Shown here: piece after piece, positions 16,757-25,490 of the stretch
Position numbering within the stretch: position 1 is the stretch's first letter
Layout of the letters: each line of letters begins with the position of its first letter
Assembly: GCA_027487835.1 (NCBI GenBank)
Contig: JAIYCU010000019.1
Location: forward strand, 62,001 to 126,000
Reading direction: 5' to 3'
Source: Bacteroidota bacterium
GTDB lineage: Bacteria > Bacteroidota > Bacteroidia > UKL13-3
Length of the DNA: 64,000 nt
Program-made: the position numbers and the translations under genes
The notes under the pieces: generated by a model
The model's input: the letters and a program-made list of their open reading frames with translations, nothing else
What the model was told of the DNA's origin: nothing
Database searches by the model: none

Positions 16757-17302
16757 CTATTCCTTCCCTCCCTTTTCACCAATAAATTGGTCGTGCGGGA
16801 ATTTGAACAAAACATTAAATGAAGTAAGTGACCCATAAATACGGGTAATATATTGTTGCATATTCACTTTGTCTTCATCGGTTAATTTATCATGGGCATT
16901 AATGCGCTGCTCTAGCACCCTAAGTCTATCGCGCAACATTACTATCTTATGAAAGAAAGTATCAATTGGAATCTCCTTGTTAGAAAGCGTTGGGTCGCCA
17001 GGCTGTAATACCATTTTACCACCTGTCCATTTTGCACCTAAGCTTACATGCTCTGGTATTTCTGTCCAGCGTCTTAAAATGCCTACCAAGGTTTTTTCCA
17101 TTTCCCAACTGCTCACTAAATCATCGGGTGCTTCTACCGCCTCAATGATTTCCATTTGGTGCTCAAATCTCGAAACTTCTTTTTTGCCTTCCTCTACAAA
17201 GGTTATTTGGTAATGGGCGCTTTTTACATTTACCACTACGCCCAAGCCATAAACTGGATGTTTTACGCGGCTGCCTATGCCTAAATTATCAGGTGTTGTC
17301 AT
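16757..17302 (-). CDS. Conserved hypothetical protein with N-terminal Tudor/CarD-like barrel
   Basis: A 181-residue cytoplasmic protein when started at the ATG at 17302. The frame extends to a TTG at 17326, but that adds only eight unconserved-looking residues. The N-terminus IGSRVKHPVYGLGVVVNV resembles the small SH3/Tudor-like barrels of CarD and the UvrD C-terminus, which contact proteins or nucleic acid. The C-terminal half is helical and acidic/basic mixed (RDRLRVLEQRINAHDKL), possibly a coiled coil. It is divergent from dcd and upstream of the secreted protein at 16120. I cannot name the family; an uncharacterised Bacteroidota-conserved protein is most likely. Confidence 0.75.
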   Translation of the reverse strand: MTTPDNLGIGSRVKHPVYGLGVVVNVKSAHYQITFVEEGKKEVSRFEHQMEIIEAVEAPDDLVSSWEMEKTLVGILRRWTEIPEHVSLGAKWTGGKMVLQPGDPTLSNKEIPIDTFFHKIVMLRDRLRVLEQRINAHDKLTDEDKVNMQQYITRIYGSLTSFNVLFKFPHDQFIGEKGGKE

Positions 17303-17340
17303 TGCTAATTGGTTTTGAACCGACAAATTAAATATAAAGG

Positions 17341-17371
17341 TTGTAATTGTAAGCCGCTTACAATTTATTTG
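17341..17371 (+). promoter_or_regulatory. Operator-like palindrome between weak promoter elements upstream of dcd
   Basis: AATTGTAAG-CCG-CTTACAATT (17345-17365) is a perfect 9-bp inverted repeat. It lies between a TTG at 17341 and TTTATTTG at 17364-17371 (7 of 8 bases of TAnnTTTG), a spacing of 20 nt. A protein bound here would block the promoter of the dcd operon and could also affect the divergent gene starting at 17302. No regulator is encoded nearby. Confidence 0.4.
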
Positions 17372-17388
17372 TTGAAAATTTAGTTAGC

Positions 17389-17925
17389 ATGATTCTATCA
17401 GACAAAAGGATTTTGGAAGAGATTGAGGCGGGTAATATTTTGATTGAACCCTTTAATAGAGAGAACCTTGGTACCAATAGTTACGACGTGCACCTTGGCA
17501 GATACCTAGCCACCTATACCAATAGGGTTTTGGATGCCCGTGAGCACAATAAAATTGAAACTTTTGACATTCCTTCGGATGGTTTTGTTTTGCAACCCAA
17601 TACCCTTTATTTAGGCGTAACTGCAGAATACACAGAAACCCACAGACATGTGCCTTTTTTAGAAGGCAAAAGCAGCACAGGCAGATTAGGTATAGACATT
17701 CATGCCACCGCCGGAAAAGGGGATGTAGGTTTTTGTAATACTTGGACCCTAGAGATTTCCTGCGCACAGCCTGTTCGCATTTATGCAGGTATGCCTATCG
17801 GACAACTTATTTACTTTGTAGTAGAAGGAGAAATTGAAACCCTATATAACCTAAAGAAAAATGCCAAATACAGCGCTAGATCGGTTAAGCCTGTTGAAAG
17901 CATGATGTGGAAAAACAAATTCTAA
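17389..17925 (+). CDS. dcd: dCTP deaminase
   Basis: A 178-residue cytoplasmic enzyme that converts dCTP to dUTP for thymidylate synthesis. The trimeric dUTPase/dCTP deaminase fold is recognised by GTNSYDVHLG (residues 28-37), EGKSSTGRLG (92-101) carrying the conserved Ser and Arg, and TLEIS (120-124), whose Glu122 corresponds to the catalytic base. A GMPIGQLIYF segment (134-143) completes the family pattern. The length is typical. It is divergent from the 16757-17302 gene and is followed after 3 bp by a TonB-dependent receptor, so the two are transcribed together although their functions look unrelated. Confidence 0.93.
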   Translation: MILSDKRILEEIEAGNILIEPFNRENLGTNSYDVHLGRYLATYTNRVLDAREHNKIETFDIPSDGFVLQPNTLYLGVTAEYTETHRHVPFLEGKSSTGRLGIDIHATAGKGDVGFCNTWTLEISCAQPVRIYAGMPIGQLIYFVVEGEIETLYNLKKNAKYSARSVKPVESMMWKNKF

Positions 17926-17928
17926 CCC

Positions 17929-20274
17929 ATGAAAAGCCTAAAACCTCTTACCTTATTTTTATTATTACTTCCCATCTTCGCTTCGGGTCAAACCAAATAC
18001 ACCCTTAGCGGCTTTATAAAAGAGAAAGGAAGCGAAGAACAACTCATTGGCGCTACCATTGCCATTCCTTCCCTTAAAACGGGCACCGTTACCAATCATT
18101 ATGGTTTTTATTCCTTAACCCTACCTGCAGGTGAGTATGAATTGGTAGTAACCTATATTGGTTATAAGCCAAAGGCATTTAAAATAAACCTAAATGCCAA
18201 TATAGAAAACAATGTTTGGCTTGAACCCGGCAGTGAACTCAGCGAAGTGGTAATTTCTGCGGAGAAAAGTGCACCTCGTTTGGCTGAAGTTACCCGCATG
18301 AGTGTCATAGAAATTCCCATTCAACAAATCAAGGATATTCCTGCTTTGCTAGGCGAAAAGGATGTGTTAAAGGTGATACAACTTTTACCCGGCGTGCAAA
18401 AAGGCAGCGAGGGCAACTCGGGCATTTATGTGCGCGGCGGAGGCCCTGATCAAAATCTTATTATCCTAGATGATGCAACTGTTTACAATGCTTTTCATTT
18501 ATTTGGATTCTTTAGTTTATTCAATGGCGATGCACTCAAAAGTGTTGAACTTACAAAAGGGGGATTTCCAGCTAGGTATGGTGGCCGACTCTCCTCTGTG
18601 ATTGACATGAGCATGAAAGAAGGTAATAAAGAAGGGTTTCATGGCGAAGGAGGAATAGGGATTATCTCTTCTCGACTCACACTAGAAGGGCCAATTGTGA
18701 AAGGTAAATCCTCCTTTTTGGTTTCGGGCAGAAGAACATATATCGATGCCTTGATTTATCCATTACTTCCTGCTACTGATAAAACGGGCTATTATTTTTA
18801 TGATTTTAATGCCAAAGCCAACTACGAAATTGATTCGAAAAATAAAGTGTATGTGAGCGGCTATTTTGGACGCGATCGGTTTTACTTCAATTCAAAATAC
18901 AATGACAATGTATCTAAAAGTGCCATTGCGTGGGGCAATGCCACTGGCACCCTTCGATGGAATCACGTGTTTGCCCCCAAGCTTTTTGGAAACATCTCTT
19001 TAATTGCTAGCAATTATAATTTTAAATTATCTACGCAAGAATCAGGCAGCTTTGGCACCTTTTCCTTAAGTTATGGCTCTGGAATTAGAGACTATGCTGG
19101 TAAATTCGACCTAGATTATAGACCCTCCACAGTTCATACCATTAAGGCTGGAGTTCACCTCATCAACCATGTTTTTACGCCCTCTGCGCTGGTACTTAAA
19201 GATGTAAATTTAAACATTGATAATACCACCCGCCTTAATGCATGGGAAAATGCAATCTATGCAGAAGATGATATAAAGGTAGGTTCTAAACTTAGGCTTA
19301 ATCCGGGTTTGCGTATCTCTCATTTTCAGGTGCAGCAAAAAGATTATGTTCGGTTTGAACCAAGATTTAGCGCCTCTTATAATTTAAAAAGTGATTTGGC
19401 TTTAAAGGCAGCCTACTCTATGATGAACCAATACATTCATTTACTGTCTAATACATCTGTTGGTTTGCCTACCGACTTATGGGTGCCAACTACTACTAAA
19501 GTGAAGCCGCAACAATCGTGGCAACTAGCCGGTGGTGTGGCAAAAGATTTTATTGATAAAGGTTTTTCTGTGAGCGTAGAGGGCTATTTTAAAGAGTCAT
19601 CAAACATTATTTCTTATAAAGAAGGGGCTAGCTTTTTGGCGGCTGACCCTGAAGACGCTGGGTCGGGAAATGGAACTGCCTGGGAAGACCAAATAACAAG
19701 TGGCTTGGGATGGAGTTATGGTGCAGAATTTTTGGTTCAAAAAAAGACCGGCAAATTATCTGGTTGGGTAGGGTATACCTTATCATGGACAAAACTCCGT
19801 TTTTCTGAGTTAAATTTTGGTCGTGAGTTTTATGCCCGATACGACCGCCGTCATGATATTTCGGTGGTAGGAATGTATGAAATTAGAAAAGCTTCCGATA
19901 GCCAAAATGGCGTTAAACTTTCTGGTACTTGGGTATATGGTACAGGCAACGCTATTACCTTGCCCGTTGCAGATTACCTTTCCCCTGTAAATTCTCCCGG
20001 CAGGGCGCAAGTTTTTAATTATAGTACGGTGAGTGAATATACCGATAGAAATGCCTTTAGAATGGCGCCTTATCATCGTTTCGATTTGGGTATACAAGTG
20101 CAAAAGAAAATGAAACATTGGTTAAGGACCTGGGAGTTTAGTGTTTATAATCTATACAACCGTTATAATCCTTTCTTTTATTATATCACCTATAATATCG
20201 AAAATACACCTGAGCTCACCCAAGTATCTTTGTTTCCTATTATTCCATCTGTTTCTTGGAACATTAAATTTTAA
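17929..20274 (+). CDS. TonB-dependent outer-membrane receptor with carboxypeptidase-regulatory-like N-terminal domain
   Basis: A 781-residue receptor with signal peptide (MKSLKPLTLFLLLLPIFASG). A carboxypeptidase-D regulatory-like beta-sandwich (about 24-105; GATIAI, TNHYGFYSLTLPAGEY) precedes a plug domain (about 125-230; LPGVQKGSEGN, YVRGGGPDQN, LDDATVYN). A 22-strand barrel extends to the C-terminus, which ends in Phe as outer-membrane proteins do. It imports or binds a substrate using TonB energy; the substrate cannot be read from the sequence. The following DUF4249 lipoprotein starts 3 bp after the stop. Receptor plus DUF4249 pairs are common in Bacteroidota and resemble SusC/SusD in layout, though DUF4249 is a different family. 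Confidence 0.92.
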   Translation: MKSLKPLTLFLLLLPIFASGQTKYTLSGFIKEKGSEEQLIGATIAIPSLKTGTVTNHYGFYSLTLPAGEYELVVTYIGYKPKAFKINLNANIENNVWLEPGSELSEVVISAEKSAPRLAEVTRMSVIEIPIQQIKDIPALLGEKDVLKVIQLLPGVQKGSEGNSGIYVRGGGPDQNLIILDDATVYNAFHLFGFFSLFNGDALKSVELTKGGFPARYGGRLSSVIDMSMKEGNKEGFHGEGGIGIISSRLTLEGPIVKGKSSFLVSGRRTYIDALIYPLLPATDKTGYYFYDFNAKANYEIDSKNKVYVSGYFGRDRFYFNSKYNDNVSKSAIAWGNATGTLRWNHVFAPKLFGNISLIASNYNFKLSTQESGSFGTFSLSYGSGIRDYAGKFDLDYRPSTVHTIKAGVHLINHVFTPSALVLKDVNLNIDNTTRLNAWENAIYAEDDIKVGSKLRLNPGLRISHFQVQQKDYVRFEPRFSASYNLKSDLALKAAYSMMNQYIHLLSNTSVGLPTDLWVPTTTKVKPQQSWQLAGGVAKDFIDKGFSVSVEGYFKESSNIISYKEGASFLAADPEDAGSGNGTAWEDQITSGLGWSYGAEFLVQKKTGKLSGWVGYTLSWTKLRFSELNFGREFYARYDRRHDISVVGMYEIRKASDSQNGVKLSGTWVYGTGNAITLPVADYLSPVNSPGRAQVFNYSTVSEYTDRNAFRMAPYHRFDLGIQVQKKMKHWLRTWEFSVYNLYNRYNPFFYYITYNIENTPELTQVSLFPIIPSVSWNIKF

Positions 20275-20277
20275 GCC

Positions 20278-21126
20278 ATGAAAAGTATTTATTATTTAGT
20301 TGCTTTACTTGCCTTGCTTGCTTTTTCTGCATGCGAAAAGCCCGCAAATATTGCTTTGCCAAGCTCAGACCCTAAGCCGGTTGTATTTGCTTTTTTATCT
20401 CCAGAAGAACCAACTATTGAAGTTTCAGTAACCTTGTCAAATCCTATATTTAATAATAAACCTAGCAATTCAGAATTTACGGTGGTAAGAAATGCATTGG
20501 TAGAATTAGTAGATGAGACAGGTAAAAAAGTAATCCTACCGTTTAATCTCTTGGATGATAATTATAGTATTTCCCAATCTTTGATGCCGCTACTACCTGG
20601 CAAAAAGTATAAAGTGCTAGTGAGTTTTGATGCCTACAAAGTTTATGGAGAAACTACAATTTTAGATAAGGCGGTGCCCATCAAAAATGTGGAGGCCACC
20701 CAATTAGGAAGGGATGAATTTGATAATATTCGGTATGCCTTTTATACCCGCTGGGACGATATAGCAAACCAAGCAAATTATTATCGAATTATGATGGAAA
20801 GTAGATATAGTTGGGGAGGTCAAGATACTTTTTATAGCCTGTTTCTCGACCAATTGCAATTTGATGGCAGCAATGATGGAAAAGAAATGTTTGTAAGAAA
20901 TGAACTTTCATTCAGTCCCTTTATGATGGGAGAAAAGAACTATTTTGATTGCTATTTAATTCATGCAGATTTCTCTTATTTTGAGTACCATAAACGCCGA
21001 CTCAATTATTTTGGGGACGACCCATTTGGTGAGCCATTGCCTATGTATTCAAATATCAAAGGCGGCGGTTTAGGGGTAGTTTCGAGCTATCGGAAAACGC
21101 TAGTAGAGTTAACGGTGGGCGGATAG
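20278..21126 (+). CDS. DUF4249 family lipoprotein, partner of the upstream TonB receptor
   Basis: A 282-residue lipoprotein with lipobox FSAC (Cys near residue 19). The mature part begins EKPANIALPSSDPKPVV and continues with the VFAFLSPEEPTIEVSVTLS segment typical of DUF4249. The ending KTLVELTVGG is also usual for the family. It is probably exposed at the cell surface beside the receptor encoded 3 bp upstream and may help capture the receptor's ligand, by analogy with SusD-type lipoproteins. No biochemical function is established for the family as far as I know. Confidence 0.85.
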   Translation: MKSIYYLVALLALLAFSACEKPANIALPSSDPKPVVFAFLSPEEPTIEVSVTLSNPIFNNKPSNSEFTVVRNALVELVDETGKKVILPFNLLDDNYSISQSLMPLLPGKKYKVLVSFDAYKVYGETTILDKAVPIKNVEATQLGRDEFDNIRYAFYTRWDDIANQANYYRIMMESRYSWGGQDTFYSLFLDQLQFDGSNDGKEMFVRNELSFSPFMMGEKNYFDCYLIHADFSYFEYHKRRLNYFGDDPFGEPLPMYSNIKGGGLGVVSSYRKTLVELTVGG

Positions 21127-21165
21127 ATTTGTTTATTTTCTGCATATTAACTTTCTTGCCTCTCT

Positions 21166-23106
21166 ATGCAGTTAAACGATTTTTCTTTTTCAGCCAAAAA
21201 GTATTCAAATAGTTATTTGAAGGCGTGGCTTGTATATCCCTTAATAGTTTTATTTCTACTTCCGCTTTCAACTTTTTCCCAAGAAATTGATGAAGTTTGG
21301 TTGACCCAAAACTATACCAAAACAGAACAAATGATTCCCATGCGCGATGGCATCAAACTCTATACTGCCATTTATGCGCCCAAAGACCAAACGGTTAAAC
21401 ACCCTATTCTATTTAATCGCACGCCTTATTCCTGCTCGCCTTATGGCGCCAGCAAATTCTCTTCAAGGTTGTTTGCTACCTATTGGAAGGAATACATTAA
21501 ACTTGGATACATCATTGTGGTGCAAGATGTTCGCGGCGCTTGGATGAGCGAGGGCAACTTTGTAGATGTTCGCCCTTTTATTGCCAATAAGAAAAAGAAA
21601 GAAATTGACGAAGCCAGCGATACCTATGATGCCGTAGATTGGTTGGTGAAAAACGTAAAGGCAAACAATGGAAGGGTAGGTGTTTTTGGTATTTCTTATC
21701 CGGGCTTTTATGCAACCATGGCAGCTTTGAGCGGCCACAAAGCTGTTAAGGCGGTGAGTCCCCAGGCACCTGTAACCGATTGGTACATGGGCGACGATTT
21801 TCACCACAACGGTGCTTTTATGCTGGAAGATGCTTTTGGTTTTTACACAGGATTTGGTTTGCCTAGGCCTGAACCAACCACTAAACGCCCGGGTTCTCCC
21901 ATTAAATATAATACCCGCGATAGCTATAAGTTTTTCCTTGAAACTGGTGCAATTTCAAACTTTACCAAACTCACAGGTGATAGCATTGCCTTTTGGAACG
22001 ACCTTATGCAACATCCACATTACGACGATTGGTGGAAAGCACGCGATGCCCGTCTTGCTTGTTATAATATTAAACCTGCTATTTTAGTGGTAGGTGGTTT
22101 ATTTGATGCTGAAGATTGCTTTGGGGCTTGGCGTTTATACCAAGCCATCGAAAATCAAAATCCCAATACAGACAATCGAATTGTAATGGGGCCTTGGTTT
22201 CATGGCGGATGGAGTAGGAGTGATGGCGCTTATTTAGGTAATGTGCGCTTTGGTTCAAATACCTCTCAATATTATCAAACTCAATTCGAAATTCCCTTCT
22301 TTCAATTTCACCTCAACGGCGTAGGGTCAACCCAAACCATTGCAGAAGCCAATGTATTTTTTACGGGCGAAAACAATTGGAAATCATTTGAAACTTGGCC
22401 ACCTAAGGCATCCATGGCCAAACCTATTTATTTTAACCAAACTGGCGAATTAAATTGGGAACTTCCTGCGGTAGTTACCTCGTTTAGTCAATATACCAGC
22501 AACCCCAATAAGCCTGTCCCGTATACAGAGTCGGTTCAAACCGGAAGAACCAGAGAATACATGACAGACGACCAACGCTTTGCCTCTCGCAGGCCCGATG
22601 TATTGAGTTTTAGCACCGCAGTTTTGGAGGAAGATTTGTGTTTAGCAGGTACTTTAATTGCCGATTTACAAGTAAGCCTCTCCACCACAGACGCCGATTT
22701 TATTGTGAAAATTATTGATGTGTTTCCAGATGGTTTTACGTATGATACCCTCTTGCATGGCAAAGGAAATGGTAGCAATTATTTAATGGATGCCTACCAA
22801 ATGTTGGTGCGTGGCGAGGTAATGCGCGGCAGGTACCGCAATAGTTTTGAGAAGCCAGAGCCTTTTGTGCCCGGTCAAGTTACGCAAGTAAAATTTGAAT
22901 TGCCAGACATTGCCCATACGTTTAAAAAAGGACACCGATTAATGATTCAAGTTCAAAGCACTTGGTTCCCGTTGGTAGATAGAAATCCGCAACAGTTTGT
23001 AGATCCTTATCATTGCACCGATAATGATTTTGTGCCTTGTGACATCAAGTTATTTCATGATGCCACAAGACCCAGCAAAATTTTGTTGCCTGTATTAAAA
23101 TTATAA
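21166..23106 (+). CDS. Exported CocE/NonD family hydrolase (X-Pro dipeptidyl-peptidase S15-like)
   Basis: A 646-residue alpha/beta hydrolase with a signal peptide after a short polar N-region (hydrophobic WLVYPLIVLFLLPLST, cleavage near FSQ). The nucleophile is Ser177 in FGISYPG. The acid is in GGLFDAEDCFG and the histidine in GPWFHGGW, matching the CocE/NonD and alpha-amino-acid ester hydrolase family. The last 200 residues form the jelly-roll domain usual for these enzymes. Substrates in the family are acyl esters, amino-acid esters or X-Pro peptides; which applies here is unknown. It starts 39 bp after the DUF4249 gene. Its stop overlaps that of the convergent heptose kinase gene by 6 bp. 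Confidence 0.9.
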   Translation: MQLNDFSFSAKKYSNSYLKAWLVYPLIVLFLLPLSTFSQEIDEVWLTQNYTKTEQMIPMRDGIKLYTAIYAPKDQTVKHPILFNRTPYSCSPYGASKFSSRLFATYWKEYIKLGYIIVVQDVRGAWMSEGNFVDVRPFIANKKKKEIDEASDTYDAVDWLVKNVKANNGRVGVFGISYPGFYATMAALSGHKAVKAVSPQAPVTDWYMGDDFHHNGAFMLEDAFGFYTGFGLPRPEPTTKRPGSPIKYNTRDSYKFFLETGAISNFTKLTGDSIAFWNDLMQHPHYDDWWKARDARLACYNIKPAILVVGGLFDAEDCFGAWRLYQAIENQNPNTDNRIVMGPWFHGGWSRSDGAYLGNVRFGSNTSQYYQTQFEIPFFQFHLNGVGSTQTIAEANVFFTGENNWKSFETWPPKASMAKPIYFNQTGELNWELPAVVTSFSQYTSNPNKPVPYTESVQTGRTREYMTDDQRFASRRPDVLSFSTAVLEEDLCLAGTLIADLQVSLSTTDADFIVKIIDVFPDGFTYDTLLHGKGNGSNYLMDAYQMLVRGEVMRGRYRNSFEKPEPFVPGQVTQVKFELPDIAHTFKKGHRLMIQVQSTWFPLVDRNPQQFVDPYHCTDNDFVPCDIKLFHDATRPSKILLPVLKL

Positions 23107-24072
23107 CTTGGCAGATTCTTCTATCAGGCGCTCTTTGTTAATTGGCACCACACCTACTTCTTCGCAAACTAAGCCACCTGCAAGGTTAGATAAAGCTGCT
23201 GTTTGTTTGTTGTCTAATCCAATGGCATAGCATAAAGCGGCTACGCTCATAACGGTATCACCAGCGCCACTTACATCTGCTATTTTGCGGTAATGCGCAG
23301 GGATATAATCAAAGGTTTTGCCATCACAAATCATTACTCCACGCTCGCTCATGGTAACCATAATATTCTTTAGCTCCATGGCTTGCATGAGGTCTAAAAT
23401 CATGGTTTCAAAACCGCTTTGGTTGGCAGGGTCAACCTCTTTGTTAAAACCTTCTTTGAGTTCTTTTAAGTTGGGTTTAAACAAATCAACGCCACGGTAA
23501 AAATTAAAGTTTCTTTTCTTTGGGTCAACCACCACCTTTTTGCCATGCTTGTGCGCCGCAGTAACTATTTGCTCAATTAAACTTTGGGTAATTACACCTT
23601 TATCATAATCCTCAAATAAGACCACATCTACGGCGGGCAATAAATCGTTTAAAATTCTTTGGGTTAGCACATAAGTTTCGTACTCAGTAATGGGTTCTGT
23701 AACTTCATGGTCTACGCGTAGCATTTGGGTTTGCTGGGCAATCACGCGGGTTTTAGTGGTAGTGAGGCGGTCTTTGGAGCGCACAATACCTGAGGGGTTT
23801 AAGTTAGAACGTTCTAGCAATTGCAAGAATTCATTGCCTTCAATGTCTTCACCAATCACCGAGCAAAGAATTGGCTTGGCACCTAACGAAGCAAGGTTTA
23901 AAGCTACATTAGCTGCCCCACCCAATCGATATTCTTTTTTCTCAACAGCCACTACTGGCACAGGTGCCTCGGGCGATATTCTTTCTACTTTTCCAAGGAG
24001 GTAGGCATCCACCATAACATCTCCAATTACAAGGACTTTTAGCCCTAAAAATTTCTCTATAACGTCTTTCAT
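23101..24072 (-). CDS. rfaE1: D-glycero-beta-D-manno-heptose-7-phosphate kinase (RfaE1/HldE kinase domain)
   Basis: A 323-residue PfkB-family sugar kinase acting in ADP-heptose synthesis for lipopolysaccharide inner core. The N-terminus (VLVIGDVMVDAYLLG, ISPEAPVPVV, RLGGAANVALNLASLGA) is characteristic of RfaE. DVSGAGDTV near the C-terminus holds the anion hole and catalytic Asp. There is no cytidylyltransferase domain, so this is the kinase-only form. The frame extends to a GTG at 24084, but the ATG at 24072 avoids overlap with the aminotransferase gene, whose stop lies 5 bp upstream, and fits the family start. It is co-transcribed with that gene. Confidence 0.9.
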   Translation of the reverse strand: MKDVIEKFLGLKVLVIGDVMVDAYLLGKVERISPEAPVPVVAVEKKEYRLGGAANVALNLASLGAKPILCSVIGEDIEGNEFLQLLERSNLNPSGIVRSKDRLTTTKTRVIAQQTQMLRVDHEVTEPITEYETYVLTQRILNDLLPAVDVVLFEDYDKGVITQSLIEQIVTAAHKHGKKVVVDPKKRNFNFYRGVDLFKPNLKELKEGFNKEVDPANQSGFETMILDLMQAMELKNIMVTMSERGVMICDGKTFDYIPAHYRKIADVSGAGDTVMSVAALCYAIGLDNKQTAALSNLAGGLVCEEVGVVPINKERLIEESAKL

Positions 24073-24077
24073 ATTTA

Positions 24078-25280
24078 TCAGCACAATTTAGCCAAAGCAT
24101 TTTTAATTCTCTCCATGGCAACTATTAATTTTTCATCACTGGTGGCATAACTTAATCGAATGCAGTTTTCATCGCCAAATGCCTCGCCAGTTACAGTAGA
24201 AACATGACCTTCGTGTAAAAGGTAGAGGCAGAGGTCGGTGGCGGTTTCAATGATTTTCTCATTATACTTTTTACCTAAAAAGCTGCTAATGTCTGGAAAA
24301 AAGTAAAAAGCACCCTCAGGGGCATTGCATATTAAACCTGGTATTTTTTCAAGGGCGGTTTGAACCAATAATTTCCGTCGCTCAAAAGCTTGAACCATTT
24401 TTATACTAGGCTCTTTGCTGCCTGTGAGTGCTGCCACCGCCGCTTTTTGGCTGATGCCACTGGTGGCACTGGTAAACTGCCCTTGAATTTTTTCGCAGGC
24501 CATGGCAATGTCTTTTGGTGCTGCCAAATAACCCAATCGCCAACCTGTCATTGCAAAGCCTTTGGATAAGCCATTGATGGTAACTACCCGATTGGCTACT
24601 TCTGCAAAGGAGCCAATGCTAATGTGTTTGCTTTCGTAATTGATATATTCGTAAATTTCATCAGAAATAATAATAATCTCTGGGTGTTTGGCAAAAACAT
24701 CCACCAAGCCTTTCAGTTCCTCTTTGCTATATACGGACCCAGTTGGGTTGCAAGGCGAGGAAAACATAAAGGCTTTAGAGTTAGGAGTAATAGCAGCTTC
24801 TAATTGGGCAGGCGTAATTTTATAGTTTTGTGCAAGTGGGGCTTTTATAAACACGGGAACACCTTCCACCAGTCTCACCATTTCTGAGTAACTCACCCAA
24901 TATGGTGTTGGGATAATTACCTCGTCGCCCGGGTTAATGATGGCCATAATGGTATTCATTAAGGCATGTTTTGCACCTGTGCAAACCACTATTTGGTCGG
25001 GAGCGTACTGTAAATTATTTTCATTGATAAGCTTTTGTGAGATGGCTTCGCGCAATTCTGGGATGCCCGCAACAGGGGTATAATAAGAAAAGTTGTCTTC
25101 AATGGCTTTAATAGCGGCTGCCTTAATATGGGCTGGGGTTTCAAAATCAGGTTCGCCAAGACTAAGGCTAATTACGTCTATGCCTTGCGCCATAAGCTCC
25201 CTGGCTTTTTTTGCCATGGCAATGGTTTGCGGTTCATTTACCCAATCAACTCGTGCGGCCAAATAATTTTTTTCGCTCAT
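24078..25280 (-). CDS. Class I pyridoxal-phosphate aminotransferase (aspartate aminotransferase type)
   Basis: A 400-residue cytoplasmic enzyme of fold type I, subgroup I-gamma, most like aspartate aminotransferases. Visible motifs are LSLGEPDFETP near the start, SSPCNPTG with Asn178, ISDEIY with Asp207 contacting the cofactor pyridine, and the Schiff-base Lys240 in GLSKGFAMTGWRLGYL. The expected reaction is amino-group transfer between aspartate and 2-oxoglutarate, although related aromatic or prephenate specificities cannot be excluded. Its stop lies 5 bp upstream of rfaE1. A palindromic GGTTTGAACC word sits inside the gene at 24357 and another upstream of its start at 25366. Confidence 0.9.
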   Translation of the reverse strand: MSEKNYLAARVDWVNEPQTIAMAKKARELMAQGIDVISLSLGEPDFETPAHIKAAAIKAIEDNFSYYTPVAGIPELREAISQKLINENNLQYAPDQIVVCTGAKHALMNTIMAIINPGDEVIIPTPYWVSYSEMVRLVEGVPVFIKAPLAQNYKITPAQLEAAITPNSKAFMFSSPCNPTGSVYSKEELKGLVDVFAKHPEIIIISDEIYEYINYESKHISIGSFAEVANRVVTINGLSKGFAMTGWRLGYLAAPKDIAMACEKIQGQFTSATSGISQKAAVAALTGSKEPSIKMVQAFERRKLLVQTALEKIPGLICNAPEGAFYFFPDISSFLGKKYNEKIIETATDLCLYLLHEGHVSTVTGEAFGDENCIRLSYATSDEKLIVAMERIKNALAKLC

Positions 25281-25490
25281 GCTGCGAATTTATCAGATTA
25301 ACGCCTTTTTATTTTGTGTTTTTTGCAAATTTCTCAAAGGCATTGCCAAAAAATCCAAATCTTTTGGTTTGAACCAAGCAAAGTTTAAAGAATTGCGATG
25401 ATATGCGGGTTTAGGGCAGAATGGCCCTTCAAATCAATTTCATCCCCTAACTCAATAGCCTGAAGTTTGCCCTCGTTAAACACAAACACA

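Noticed and set aside
24073-24084. GTG start for the heptose kinase giving an overlap with the aminotransferase gene
   Set aside because: An ATG at 24072 just after the upstream stop fits the family N-terminus and needs no overlap.
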